Below, in pieces: positions 1 through 9,161 of a DNA stretch of 64,000 nucleotides. Made by a program: the position numbers and the translations under genes. The stretch comes from Clostridium mediterraneense. GTDB lineage: Bacteria > Bacillota > Clostridia > Clostridiales > Clostridiaceae. The notes below the pieces were generated by a model, which ran no database searches, had not been told where the DNA came from, and was given only the letters and a program-made list of their open reading frames with translations. Position 1 is the stretch's first letter. The number at the start of each line of letters is the position of its first letter. The stretch covers positions 2,057,830 through 2,121,829 of the forward strand of contig NZ_LT594785.1 in assembly GCF_900091705.1 (NCBI RefSeq), written 5' to 3'.

Positions 1-743
1 ACCATTTTATCTGCTCTACCAATTCCATAAATAAGTATGTTAGCTTTTTTTACACAATCAATAACCTCTTTTATGTCATTTTGCTTGCAAAGACTTTGAA
101 TAATTTCTTCGCTTAGATTTTCTGGTATGTGTAACATTTTATAATTACCTTTTAGCTTTTGAGCTAATGTTGCAGCTAAAGTATTGGCCTGAGTTTCAAC
201 TTTTCTTCCCATTCCACCTCTTGCTGGAACAACTAGTACCTCTTGCACATTATGTGTCTTTGGAAAGCTATCTACAAATTCTTTTATAGTACTTCCTCCA
301 GTAATAGCTATAATATCCTTATCTTTTATAGTTTTACTCACATAAGTTGCTGCTGCTTTACCTAGATCTTGTAATATATTTTTATCTTGTCTTACACTGC
401 CTGGAATAACTATAACCTTTTTAATATTAAGTAATTCCTTGACTTTTTGTTCTAACTTTGAAAGTCCTTTAAGTTCATGAATAAAGCCTTTCAACCCTTC
501 TAAAACTGTAATTCCTTCACTTGTTACTGTCATCCCAGGAGTACTAATCTCTATAAGATTTTGCTCCTTTAAGAAATTAACTTCTGTTCTTACTATTCTT
601 TCACCAAGATTTAACTTAGTTGCTAGCATCCTTCTTCCGATAGGCGCATTATAATGTATAGTACGAAGTATTGTATATCTCTTTTCAAGAGTATCAACAA
701 GTTCTGGAACTATTTGTTTTTGCAATTTTAAAATTTTTTGCAA
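1..743 (-). CDS. cggR: Central glycolytic genes regulator CggR, C-terminus beyond window edge
   Basis: SorC/DeoR-type repressor that in Firmicutes controls the gapA-pgk-tpi-pgm-eno glycolytic operon and responds to fructose-1,6-bisphosphate. About 247 residues are visible: an N-terminal winged-helix region (PIGRRMLATKLNLGERIVR) followed by the sugar-phosphate sensor domain with the phosphate-loop-like AITGGSTIKEF. Roughly the last 90 residues of a usual 340 are missing because the gene runs off the left edge. I chose the TTG start at 743 because AAAGGAG sits 8 nt upstream. An in-frame ATG at 764 has no good ribosome binding site and lies inside the operator at 760-795. The downstream gap operon is expected just outside the window. 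Confidence 0.9.
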   Translation of the reverse strand, partial: MQKILKLQKQIVPELVDTLEKRYTILRTIHYNAPIGRRMLATKLNLGERIVRTEVNFLKEQNLIEISTPGMTVTSEGITVLEGLKGFIHELKGLSKLEQKVKELLNIKKVIVIPGSVRQDKNILQDLGKAAATYVSKTIKDKDIIAITGGSTIKEFVDSFPKTHNVQEVLVVPARGGMGRKVETQANTLAATLAQKLKGNYKMLHIPENLSEEIIQSLCKQNDIKEVIDCVKKANILIYGIGRADKM

Positions 744-759
744 GATTAACACTCCTTTG

Positions 760-795
760 GTCATTTAAAGTCCCACTTGCAACTTTTCTGTCCCA
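760..795 (-). promoter_or_regulatory. CggR operator (autoregulatory)
   Basis: Two direct repeats TGGGAC (795-790 and 775-770 on the minus strand) are spaced exactly 20 bp. Each is followed after 6 nt by a TGTC-like tetramer (GTTG, TGAC). This matches the known CggR operator layout, CGGGAC-N6-TGTC-N4 repeated twice. It lies immediately upstream of the cggR TTG start, so autorepression of cggR and the downstream glycolytic operon is likely. Confidence 0.75.
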
Positions 796-886
796 CAAAT
801 TTATTATAACTCATTAATTTATTTTTTTAAAGTATTTTACTAACTTTTTTTCACTTTTTTTGTTAAAAATTTATGAACCATATATA

Positions 887-916
887 AACAAAAAGCATAC
901 TTTTCAGTATGCTTTT
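887..916 (-). terminator. Intrinsic terminator after rpoN
   Basis: Inverted repeat AAAAGCATAC / GTATGCTTTT with a 6-nt loop, followed on the minus strand by T-rich sequence, 40 bp past the rpoN stop codon. Confidence 0.8.
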
Positions 917-953
917 ATTATAATCATATTTTGTGTTTTTTATTGATAAATTA

Positions 954-2345
954 TTAAAATCTTTTTCTTTTACTTGATGATTTAATACCCATCTCTTCTC
1001 TATACTTAGCTACAGTTCTTCTAGATATTTTAATATCTTTATCCTTTAAGATATCTGATATATTCTGATCTGATAAAGGTTTTTCCTTATTCTCAGCAAC
1101 TATTATTTCCTCAATCATTTTTTTAATGTTGCTTACTGTTAAATCTTCTTCATCAGAAGAACTATAGCTCGCCCCCTGTGAAACTCCACTAGCAAAAAGA
1201 TCCTTTATCTTAACTGTTCCAAAATCAGTTAAGATATATTTATCCCTTATTGCTCTTGATACTGTTGATTCATGCATTTCTATTGCTTCTGCTACTTGCT
1301 TTAATGTCATTGGTTTTAAAGCCTTAGTTCCTTTTTCAAAAAATCCTTTTTGGAATTCAAGAACTTTTTCAAGTACCTTGTATAAAGTTGATTTTCTTTG
1401 CTCTATACTTTTTATAAGGAACATTGCTTTTCCCATTTTATCTTTTATATAATCTTTTGCATCATTATCATTTTCAGTAAGAATTTCTTTATACATAGGA
1501 TTTATTGATAATCTAGGAATAACTTTATCTTCCATAATAATAAAATATTCACCATCAATTCTTCTTATTTCAGCATCTGGTATAACAAACTTAACTTCTT
1601 CTCCTGTATAAAAACCTCTTGAAGGTTTAGGTTCTAATTTTTTTATCATATCACCATAAGCCTGAGCTTCTTTTATTGTTATCTTTAATTTCTTAGCAAT
1701 TTCTTGATACTTATTATTTCCTATATCCTCTAAATGATTAGTTACTAAAGCTTCTGTAACTTCATTTAATTCTCTTTTCTTTCTAAGTTGTATAAGAAGA
1801 CATTCTGTTAAACTTCTTGCCCCTATTCCTAGAGGTTCTAATCCTTGTACTATTTTTAAAGCTATATCAACCTCATCGATATCTTCAAATAATTCATCTG
1901 CTATTTCTTCTATTGTTATATCTAAATAACCCTTTTCATTGAGGCTTTCTATTACATATTCAGTTATAGCTCTTTCTTTATCTGTAAGATTTAATTCTAT
2001 AAGTTGATCTTTCAAATATTCTGTTAAGGACTTTTGATTACTTATAAAATTAAACGGAGAAACTTTCTCCTCATTATTATATTCTCCATAACTTTGAGAA
2101 CCATAATTATCAAATTCTAAATATTTTATAAGCTCTTTATAATCTATTCTATCTTGTTGCCTACTTTCACCAGGATCCATATCATTAAAACTTGCTTCAA
2201 GTACTGGATTTTCAGCATATTCTTTTTCTATATATTCCCTCAAGTCACAAGTAGACATTTGCAAAAGTTTTATTGATTGCTGCATTTGTTGTGTCATTAC
2301 AAGCTTTTGCTCTTGTGACATATTTAAGCTAAAATTCATTTCCAT
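954..2345 (-). CDS. rpoN: RNA polymerase sigma-54 factor
   Basis: Sigma-54 directs core RNA polymerase to -24/-12 promoters and needs an AAA+ enhancer-binding activator to open them. The 463-residue product has the Gln/Leu-rich activator-interaction region I at residues 1-50, the core-binding domain (about 100-290), a helix-turn-helix (LKQVAEAIEMHESTVSRAI, about 345-365) and the diagnostic RpoN box SRRTVAKYREEMG near the C-terminus (about 441-453). Length is normal. It is transcribed alone toward cggR and ends in a terminator. In several Firmicutes rpoN sits next to cggR-gap, as here. No sigma-54 activator gene is present in the window. Confidence 0.95.
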   Translation of the reverse strand: MEMNFSLNMSQEQKLVMTQQMQQSIKLLQMSTCDLREYIEKEYAENPVLEASFNDMDPGESRQQDRIDYKELIKYLEFDNYGSQSYGEYNNEEKVSPFNFISNQKSLTEYLKDQLIELNLTDKERAITEYVIESLNEKGYLDITIEEIADELFEDIDEVDIALKIVQGLEPLGIGARSLTECLLIQLRKKRELNEVTEALVTNHLEDIGNNKYQEIAKKLKITIKEAQAYGDMIKKLEPKPSRGFYTGEEVKFVIPDAEIRRIDGEYFIIMEDKVIPRLSINPMYKEILTENDNDAKDYIKDKMGKAMFLIKSIEQRKSTLYKVLEKVLEFQKGFFEKGTKALKPMTLKQVAEAIEMHESTVSRAIRDKYILTDFGTVKIKDLFASGVSQGASYSSSDEEDLTVSNIKKMIEEIIVAENKEKPLSDQNISDILKDKDIKISRRTVAKYREEMGIKSSSKRKRF

Positions 2346-2510
2346 ATTTATACACCCATTTATAATTTATTTTCCCTACATGCATTTTATATAAATAAAA
2401 TACATATTTAAATTATCTAACAAAAATATTTTTTTTACAAGACTTGAAAAAAATACATCCAGTATTTATTACTCTATGATATTGACTATTTTATAAATTT
2501 ATTTTTTATA

Positions 2511-2553
2511 GTAAAAAGGTTGTCTATTAGAAAAATTTCTTGTAAACAACCTT
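2511..2553 (-). terminator. Intrinsic terminator after the CblS-like gene
   Basis: Stem AAGGTTGT / ACAACCTT (2516-2523 with 2546-2553) with a 22-nt internal region and a T-run on the minus strand, 14 bp beyond the stop codon of the gene ending at 2567. Confidence 0.65.
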
Positions 2554-2566
2554 ATATTTATAAATA

Positions 2567-3343
2567 TTAATTATTAATTTTAACCTCTCCAATTATCTTC
2601 ATGTCTTCTTTTATCTTTCTTCTGATAGTAGAAAACATTTCTTCTTCCATAATCGCTATTACACTACTACTTGGAATTACATAATCATATAAATTCATGC
2701 TTAAGTTATCTTTCTTTAAAATCTTTATTCCATTTATCTCTTCTAAAGATTTAATTTCATTATCTATACCTTTTGAACCTATGGTAATTACATCTTTAGA
2801 ATAATCTAAAATTACTTTTAATGATTCCATTGAAAGTAGATTATTAGAGTCATTACTTATAATATTTATGTCTTCTTTATTTTCTAATGGTTTTCCAATA
2901 ACTACAACGATATCTTTATCTAATATATCCCAAAGTCTTTCATGCTCTCCTTCTTCACCAATTATGGTAATTGCACAAGCTGTATCTACACCGTCTTTAA
3001 TGCTCTCATTCATAGTTCCAGTTAAATTATCATCATCTAATCTTTCATTAATATAAGTGTTATTAAACTCTTCTATAGCTTTTTGTATCCCACCTTTTAT
3101 TTTTTTACCTCTCCCATCTTTTTTTGTATAAAGATTATTAATAATAATATTAGGAATAGCTCTAAAGCATAGAGTTTTAAATAAACAAACCCTAGTTGTA
3201 AGATAGCCTATGATATGAGAATCTACTTCTGAAATATCATTATTTTTATTAACCTCATTTGTAAAGCTGTCGCATGCTATACTTAATAATTTTTCTTCTG
3301 AAATCTCCATTAAAATTAAATCTCTAAATTTAGATATCAACAT
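2567..3343 (-). CDS. CblS-like AIR-synthase-related protein
   Basis: 258 residues. The opening (KFRDLILMEISEEKLLSIACDS), then GYLTTRVCLFKTLC, GGIQKAIEE, NLTGTMNES and AITIIGE, follow in order the blocks of the AIR-synthase-related family that contains CblS, the alpha-ribazole kinase used in cobalamin lower-ligand salvage. The family's usual CDSCGG motif is degraded to CDSFTN, so activity on alpha-ribazole is uncertain. The C-terminal half (KDIVVVIGKPL, DVITIGSKGIDNEI) also follows the family. It stands alone between terminators, with no cobalamin genes nearby. Family membership is from recognised sequence patterns; the substrate is an inference. Confidence 0.6.
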   Translation of the reverse strand: MLISKFRDLILMEISEEKLLSIACDSFTNEVNKNNDISEVDSHIIGYLTTRVCLFKTLCFRAIPNIIINNLYTKKDGRGKKIKGGIQKAIEEFNNTYINERLDDDNLTGTMNESIKDGVDTACAITIIGEEGEHERLWDILDKDIVVVIGKPLENKEDINIISNDSNNLLSMESLKVILDYSKDVITIGSKGIDNEIKSLEEINGIKILKKDNLSMNLYDYVIPSSSVIAIMEEEMFSTIRRKIKEDMKIIGEVKINN

Positions 3344-3388
3344 AGTTAATTCCCCTCTCTTTAGTCCCAGCCATAATAGTTTTAGAAT

Positions 3389-3417
3389 AAAATCCTATTC
3401 CCCCATAATAGGATTTT
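3389..3417 (-). other. Hairpin in the leader of the CblS-like gene
   Basis: Inverted repeat AAAATCCTAT / ATAGGATTTT with a 9-nt C-rich loop, about 46 bp upstream of the start at 3343. It lies below the terminator of the preceding gene, so it is probably in the 5' leader. Function unknown. Confidence 0.4.
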
Positions 3418-3539
3418 ATAAATAATTTATATATAAAATTTTACCCTTAATTAATCTTATAATTTGTATTTAAAACTTATGACACTTACTACTTATTTCT
3501 TAGGAATTATTATATATTTAACCTGTTAAAATTTTGCTA

Positions 3540-3571
3540 TATAAAAAAGGTACTAGTTTACTAGTACCTTT
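3540..3571 (-). terminator. Intrinsic terminator after the DJ-1/PfpI gene
   Basis: Perfect 11-bp stem AAAGGTACTAG / CTAGTACCTTT with a 4-nt loop and a T-run on the minus strand, 16 bp after the stop at 3588. Confidence 0.9.
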
Positions 3572-3587
3572 AGTTTATTTATTAAAA

Positions 3588-4268
3588 TTATTTTATTAAT
3601 TCTAATACTTGTTTTGCTACAGCAGCTCCTGAAGCTGGGTTTTGTCCTGTAACTACACGTTGATCTGTTATAGCAAATGGAGCCCAATCTTCAGCCTTTT
3701 CATATTTTGCTCCCCTCTTAACAAGTTCATCTTCTGTTAGATAAGGAACTAATTTATCTAATTGCACAGCTCTTTCCTCACTATTTGAGAATCCTGTTAC
3801 CTTCTTACCATCTATTAGATAACTTCCATCTTCAGTCTTTATATTTAATAATCCCGCAGCTCCATGACAAACAGATGCTACTACCCCATTATTATTGTAG
3901 ATATCTATAGCTAATTTAGCTAACTTTTCATCATTTGGGAAGTCCCAAACAACACCATGACCACCTGTATAGTATATTGCAGCATAATCTTCAGCCTTCA
4001 CTTCATCAACTGATAATGTATTTCCTAACTTATTCATAAAGTTCTTATCAGTATAGAACTTCCAGTCAACTTCTGTCATAAAGTCATTTTCTAAACTATG
4101 TGGATCAATTGGAGTATATCCTCCTTTAGGACTTACATAATCTATTTCATATCCTTCTTTTTCTATTTCATTTACAAAATGAACAGCTTCTCCTAACCAT
4201 AAGCCTGTTGGTCTTGCATAATTATCATATTTAGATACATTTGTTACTACTACTAAAATCTTTTTCAT
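3588..4268 (-). CDS. DJ-1/PfpI family protein (Hsp31-like class I amidotransferase fold)
   Basis: 226 residues from the ATG at 4268, preceded by AAAGGAG 8 nt upstream; an in-frame TTG further up (4304) has no binding site. The nucleophile elbow VVASVCHGAAGLL carries the expected Cys and the following His. The upstream PTGLWLGEAVHF segment supplies the conserved Glu typical of Hsp31/glyoxalase-III-like members. Such proteins act as protein deglycases, chaperones or methylglyoxal hydratases in the cytoplasm; which activity applies here cannot be decided from sequence. Single-gene unit with its own terminator. Confidence 0.8.
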   Translation of the reverse strand: MKKILVVVTNVSKYDNYARPTGLWLGEAVHFVNEIEKEGYEIDYVSPKGGYTPIDPHSLENDFMTEVDWKFYTDKNFMNKLGNTLSVDEVKAEDYAAIYYTGGHGVVWDFPNDEKLAKLAIDIYNNNGVVASVCHGAAGLLNIKTEDGSYLIDGKKVTGFSNSEERAVQLDKLVPYLTEDELVKRGAKYEKAEDWAPFAITDQRVVTGQNPASGAAVAKQVLELIK

Positions 4269-4503
4269 TTCATTTTCTCCTTTGTTTAAATTAATATTAT
4301 TCAATCTATATCTTTTTAAAATTTCATATTTTTATTCTTAGTTATAAGCACTTTTCCTGCTCACAAGAATTATTATAAATCCATATAAAATAGATAACAA
4401 TTACGCACTTTTTATTTATTAACTTACAAAAAGTAAAGTATTTTAAAAATTATATTCAACTAATCATTTATAAACAAGCATATAATCTAGCTTTATAAAG
4501 ATT

Positions 4504-4552
4504 TATATAAAAAAATAAGGATATAAAATAAAATTTATTTTATATCCTTATT
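4504..4552 (-). terminator. Long intrinsic terminator after the 1065-residue protein gene
   Basis: Near-perfect palindrome 4514-4552 (arms of up to 18 bp beginning AATAAGGATATAAAA) followed by a T-run on the minus strand, 24 bp past the stop at 4577. Confidence 0.85.
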
Positions 4553-4576
4553 AAAGCACTTTTATATAAGATTTAT

Positions 4577-7500
4577 CTATTTAATAGAATCTACATTATA
4601 AATAATAATAGTTTTATTTTTTGTTTCTAAATTCTCTTGTATTTCATATTTAATCTCTTCTTGTGGAGTAATATTTCCATTTAAACTTATATTAATCAGC
4701 TTATATTCATCTGGAATAGCTATAGGCTTAACTCTTAATCCTACTTCTCCATTATAAATAGCTTCTTCTAAAATATTTCCATTTAAATCTACTATTCTAA
4801 TTATTACTTCACCATCTATTTCACTAGATAAGTTATTATCCTCTTTAACTACCTTATCTTCTATATCTTTATCATCTTCAAAATTAATTACCTGATCTTG
4901 CATATTTTCATCTTCTTGATATACTGGTAGCATATTTCTATAAATATCAGTAAATTCATTATTTTTAGCTACAATATAACTTATATGTACATCAGTTGAT
5001 AAAATTTTTGTAGGTACCTTATAAACTACTTGATCTTTATAAGCTTTTGAAACTTCATCATCATTAAACAATACTTTAACTAAATAATAGCCTTCAGGTA
5101 TTTTAGGTTCTTCTATATTAATTCTTGTACCACTAATACCTTCTGCTATAATTTCACTTTCTACTAATATTTCTCCACTTACAACATAAATACTTGCTAT
5201 AATTCTATTAATTGCATTTGGAATTATATTATATATTATTGTTTGATTCTCTTCTTTAAATGTATCAGGTATTTTATCAGGTCCTACTAAATAATGTCCT
5301 ATTGGAATTTTTATATTATCAGGTATAAATTCATCTCCTGAATTTCCGAAGTATGTCTTCCTACTTATATTTTTACCATTTATAATTTTCATTATAATTT
5401 TAGAAAGATTTTTTTTAATATTATATATTATTATTTCATCACTATTAGCAAACTTATATGGAACCCCTGTTAGAACCTGTCCATTTCTATTTGTTATATT
5501 TACTACATGATACCCGTCTGGAATCTTAGGAGGTTTTAGCCCTGTAAGTTCACCTTTTTCTCCAGATGAACTAATTATATGAAGAACAGTATTAGTTTGC
5601 TTGTCTACAATCACTACCTTAGTTGTATAAACACTAACCTTATTTTCATCACATTCAATATCTTTATTTAAGTTAACAGCTTTAGATTTTTTTTCTACTA
5701 AAGAAGGGTTATAAGTTATATAAAGAAAATCTCCAAAGTACTCCTCTTTATACATTTCTAAAAATATCTTATTATAATTTCTAATAATTTTATCTATATT
5801 TAATGATTTTTTTATCTCCTTAATACAGGGAATACATATTCTGATATTATCACTAATTATAACTGTACCATAATTTTCAAAGTTATTTACATCATTATAA
5901 AAAATATTTTTATTATCAGTTGCATAGTCGCATAGCTTTATATTTTTTCTATTATCAAATACAGGTATTTTTTTATACCCAGTATTCATCATATCTATTT
6001 TAACAGTAAAATTAAATGAAATATCATCTTCTTCATCTTCTAAAAATATATTTTCAGTATCTAATATCAATATTCCACTCTCTGATAAATCTATAACTGT
6101 TTGTTTATTTACTGGTATTATTTCATCAATGTCTACTAATGAACCATTATTTATATAAAGTCTTACACTGCCTTTTATATCTCCACTTATATATATTGAT
6201 ATCTTTCCTTTTGAAAGTACTTGTAAGCCTAATGGTTCATATTGCTTTAAAATATAATCACTTTCTTCTATCTTAGTAGTTACTTCTTTAGATACACTAG
6301 CTTTCTTTTGTATATTAAATATAATTTCACTATCTTTACCTGTCTTATCTAAATAGTACTCAGCTGATAGTGTATTAGTCTTATTATTATCTAAAATGGC
6401 TGGTAAATTATTATCTATAGTAACTGGCAAATTTTTATTTGAATTATTTTTAATACTACTTCTATAAGAATAAACTTTACCTACTTTTAATTTACTATTA
6501 TCTAAACTAATTTTATTATTAGCAGCTCCTTCAACCTTAGATAATACAACTTCTTTCAATCCATCTTTAGTTATTTCACAAAGTAAATCTGGATTATCTA
6601 AGCCATTAAATTTAACTTTACTTTGTGCATTCCCCATTTCCATATTAAGTCCATAAGATTGAATTCTTATGTAATCTCCATAATTAAAACTAAGACCATT
6701 TAAATTTTTATGTACTTCTATATTTGTATCTTTTCCGTTATATTTAAAACTCTTAATCATATCTCCATTTTTATTATATAAAGTTATAATATACGCTAAA
6801 GCATCAGCTTTTTTACTAAATTCTCTAAAACCAGGATTACTTATTTCTATTTTATTATTAGAATAATTAAAAATAATTTCTGATACTAAATAAGTAATTC
6901 CCCAACTACCAAGTATTGAAATAGTATTAGCCTTGTTTAAATATGTACTATTAGAATTATCAGAGAGACTTGTTTTTACCTTATTATTTACTACTGCATT
7001 TCCTTTATTAAAGACAATAATATTAGCATTTTCATTTAGCTTATCAGTTTTTGATAACTCTAAACTATATAAACCTTTAGAATCAGACATCATTATATAG
7101 TTTTTATCATTTACCCATATATTCACTAAAGAATTAGGTTCTGCTTTTCCTGATATATATATTTTATTATCACTAATTTCAATAGGATTTACATTTAATT
7201 TATTATCTTGCTTAATTAATCCATTTTCAGTTATCTCATAACTAATATTTACACTTGGTCCCTTCCCATATCTAGGATAGTTCTTTTTTAAATCTATGCC
7301 TTGCGTCCATACATTTAAGTTATTAGATTTTATATTAATTAAATCACCATAATTAAAGCTCAATCCATTAAAATCCTTAACTATCTCATAGGCACTATCA
7401 ATATTTTTATAAGTCTCAGTCTTTATGATATTACCACTTCTATTATATAAACTAATAACATAAGAATTATCAGCTTTATCTGAAGAAATATTTTTATCAG

Positions 7501-7774
7501 ATTCTGATATAACTTCTAATTTCTTAGTAAATTTATTAAATCTAATATTTGCCGCTCTAAAAAGATATCCATTAGAATTCCCGAATAAATCAATCTGTTC
7601 AAACTCTAATTTATTACTTTTGCTTAGACTATTATCCATTTCTTCTAAATGACTATCTATTAATCTATTACTATCAGATTTATTATTTCTATCAAATAAA
7701 ACTGGTATTGGTCGAATACTAGTACTAGCTAAACCAGCTGCAGCTATAATGGATAATATCTTCTTTGAACTCAT
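4577..7774 (-). CDS. Large secreted protein with two carbohydrate/mucin-binding-like modules and MucBP-like repeats
   Basis: 1065 residues with an N-terminal signal-like segment (KK followed by ILSIIAAAGLASTSI). Residues about 70-170 and 285-385 are two copies of one module: each ends in a GLSFNYGD-type strand and contains an LYN(R/K)(S/N)G turn. They resemble the putative mucin/carbohydrate-binding domain of clostridial surface enzymes. The C-terminal 350 residues hold at least four beta-repeats with the pattern IP-G-Y-L-V-x-I...(I/V)-x-Y-x-I, similar to MucBP-type repeats (for example KPPKIPDGYHVVNI and EPKIPEGYYLVKV). No catalytic domain, LPxTG signal or other wall anchor is visible. An adhesin or host-glycan-binding role is an inference. 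A strong AAAGGAG precedes the ATG. Confidence 0.6.
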   Translation of the reverse strand: MSSKKILSIIAAAGLASTSIRPIPVLFDRNNKSDSNRLIDSHLEEMDNSLSKSNKLEFEQIDLFGNSNGYLFRAANIRFNKFTKKLEVISESDKNISSDKADNSYVISLYNRSGNIIKTETYKNIDSAYEIVKDFNGLSFNYGDLINIKSNNLNVWTQGIDLKKNYPRYGKGPSVNISYEITENGLIKQDNKLNVNPIEISDNKIYISGKAEPNSLVNIWVNDKNYIMMSDSKGLYSLELSKTDKLNENANIIVFNKGNAVVNNKVKTSLSDNSNSTYLNKANTISILGSWGITYLVSEIIFNYSNNKIEISNPGFREFSKKADALAYIITLYNKNGDMIKSFKYNGKDTNIEVHKNLNGLSFNYGDYIRIQSYGLNMEMGNAQSKVKFNGLDNPDLLCEITKDGLKEVVLSKVEGAANNKISLDNSKLKVGKVYSYRSSIKNNSNKNLPVTIDNNLPAILDNNKTNTLSAEYYLDKTGKDSEIIFNIQKKASVSKEVTTKIEESDYILKQYEPLGLQVLSKGKISIYISGDIKGSVRLYINNGSLVDIDEIIPVNKQTVIDLSESGILILDTENIFLEDEEDDISFNFTVKIDMMNTGYKKIPVFDNRKNIKLCDYATDNKNIFYNDVNNFENYGTVIISDNIRICIPCIKEIKKSLNIDKIIRNYNKIFLEMYKEEYFGDFLYITYNPSLVEKKSKAVNLNKDIECDENKVSVYTTKVVIVDKQTNTVLHIISSSGEKGELTGLKPPKIPDGYHVVNITNRNGQVLTGVPYKFANSDEIIIYNIKKNLSKIIMKIINGKNISRKTYFGNSGDEFIPDNIKIPIGHYLVGPDKIPDTFKEENQTIIYNIIPNAINRIIASIYVVSGEILVESEIIAEGISGTRINIEEPKIPEGYYLVKVLFNDDEVSKAYKDQVVYKVPTKILSTDVHISYIVAKNNEFTDIYRNMLPVYQEDENMQDQVINFEDDKDIEDKVVKEDNNLSSEIDGEVIIRIVDLNGNILEEAIYNGEVGLRVKPIAIPDEYKLINISLNGNITPQEEIKYEIQENLETKNKTIIIYNVDSIK

Positions 7775-8004
7775 CTTTTGTTATCTCCTTTAATTTTATT
7801 ACTAACATTAAAATTATAATAAAATATTAACATTTTGTAACATAATAGTTATTATTAAAATATTAATAATTACTTTCAAATAAATATCATAAGCTAAAAT
7901 ATTTCCTATATTAATATTAAATGTTTATCTTTTCCTGATACTTATTAAATATATCTTATTCTAAAGTTTCTAGAATCTCTTATTTTAATCAAATACTATA
8001 AACC

Positions 8005-9057
8005 CTATATTTTGCTCCCTCTTAGCTCATCCATATTAGTAGGAACATATATTTTCTTTGATTCTATCAATGATTTATAATAATCTACCTTATCCATAAC
8101 TTCCTTTGAAACATATTTTTTAGTTGAAGGAGCTACTTCTATCCCTTTTTCTTTTAAACCAAGAGAAGAGAGATTTTTAGGCCCTGGTACAAAATCACTA
8201 TCTTTAATTTGCTTTCCAGCTTCAAATACTGCAACATCAACTTTTTTAAGCATAGATGATATTATTGTACCCTCATATTGCTTTTCACTTTCTGCTTGAT
8301 CAATATCTACGCCTATTGCATATTTACCATTTTCCTTAGCAGCTCTAAAGATACCATCTCCTGCACCACCTGTAGAATGAAAGATTACATCTACCCCTTG
8401 CTTATAAATTTTATTTGCAGTTTCATACCCAATATCATCATTGCTATAATTATTAGTAAAATCTATATATTTTCCATCAATAAGTTCTGTTGCAAGTTCC
8501 TTATTTATTTGTTTAATACCAGCTATATAACCTGCTACAAATTCTTCTGAATTTTTTTCTATTCCTCCTATATATCCAACCTTTCCTGTTTTAGTAACAC
8601 TTGCAGCAATAACCCCCATAAGAAAAGCCCCCTCTTCATCCCTGAATGTAACCGATCTAACATTAGGAAGCTGTGAAATTCCATCAATTATACAAAAATC
8701 TTTATCTTGCTTAGTTTTAGCAACATAATCTAAACTTTGTAAAAGCCCATGCCCAGCAACTATTGTTAAAGTATTTTTTCTTTGTGTCTCTTCAATATTT
8801 TTTCTAAAATCATCTTTAGTTTGAGATTTAATAAGAGAAGTTTTTATCCCAAGTTCTTCATTTACCCTATTTAATCCTTCTATAGCTAACTTATTAAAAT
8901 AATTATTTTCCAATTTGTTATCATCTAAAACTAATCCTACACTAAGGTTATATTCATTTTCTTTTTTTTCAATTAACTTACAAGCACAAAAACTAATGCA
9001 AGAAATTACAACAAAAAAAATTAAAATATAATTTTTTACAGCCTTAAAATATTTCAT
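8005..9057 (-). CDS. BMP-family substrate-binding lipoprotein (BmpA/Med-like)
   Basis: 350 residues. A hydrophobic signal peptide ends in the lipobox-like FCAC, giving Cys26 as the likely lipidated residue. The mature part has the two-lobed periplasmic-binding fold of basic membrane proteins: GLVLDDNKLENNYFNKLAIEG, VTFRDEEGAFLMGVIA, KVGYIGGIE, GVDVIFHSTGGAGDGIF and YAIGVDIDQ. These are hallmark blocks of nucleoside-binding BmpA/PnrA proteins and of Bacillus Med. No ABC permease or ATPase gene is adjacent, so it is either an orphan nucleoside-binding component or a Med-like regulatory lipoprotein. The start is supported by GGGGTGA upstream. Confidence 0.85.
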   Translation of the reverse strand: MKYFKAVKNYILIFFVVISCISFCACKLIEKKENEYNLSVGLVLDDNKLENNYFNKLAIEGLNRVNEELGIKTSLIKSQTKDDFRKNIEETQRKNTLTIVAGHGLLQSLDYVAKTKQDKDFCIIDGISQLPNVRSVTFRDEEGAFLMGVIAASVTKTGKVGYIGGIEKNSEEFVAGYIAGIKQINKELATELIDGKYIDFTNNYSNDDIGYETANKIYKQGVDVIFHSTGGAGDGIFRAAKENGKYAIGVDIDQAESEKQYEGTIISSMLKKVDVAVFEAGKQIKDSDFVPGPKNLSSLGLKEKGIEVAPSTKKYVSKEVMDKVDYYKSLIESKKIYVPTNMDELRGSKI

Positions 9058-9121
9058 AAAATCACCCCTATAACTCTATTCATTTAAAGTTATTATTTCC
9101 TAATATTTATTTTTATACACA

Positions 9122-9153
9122 CAAAAAAGACTGTCTCATCTCTGAAACAGTCT
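9122..9153 (-). terminator. Intrinsic terminator after the degV-trmL-HAD unit
   Basis: Stem AGACTGT / ACAGTCT with a 12-nt loop and a run of T on the minus strand, just below the DegV stop at 9162. Confidence 0.8.
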
Positions 9154-9161
9154 AATAAATA

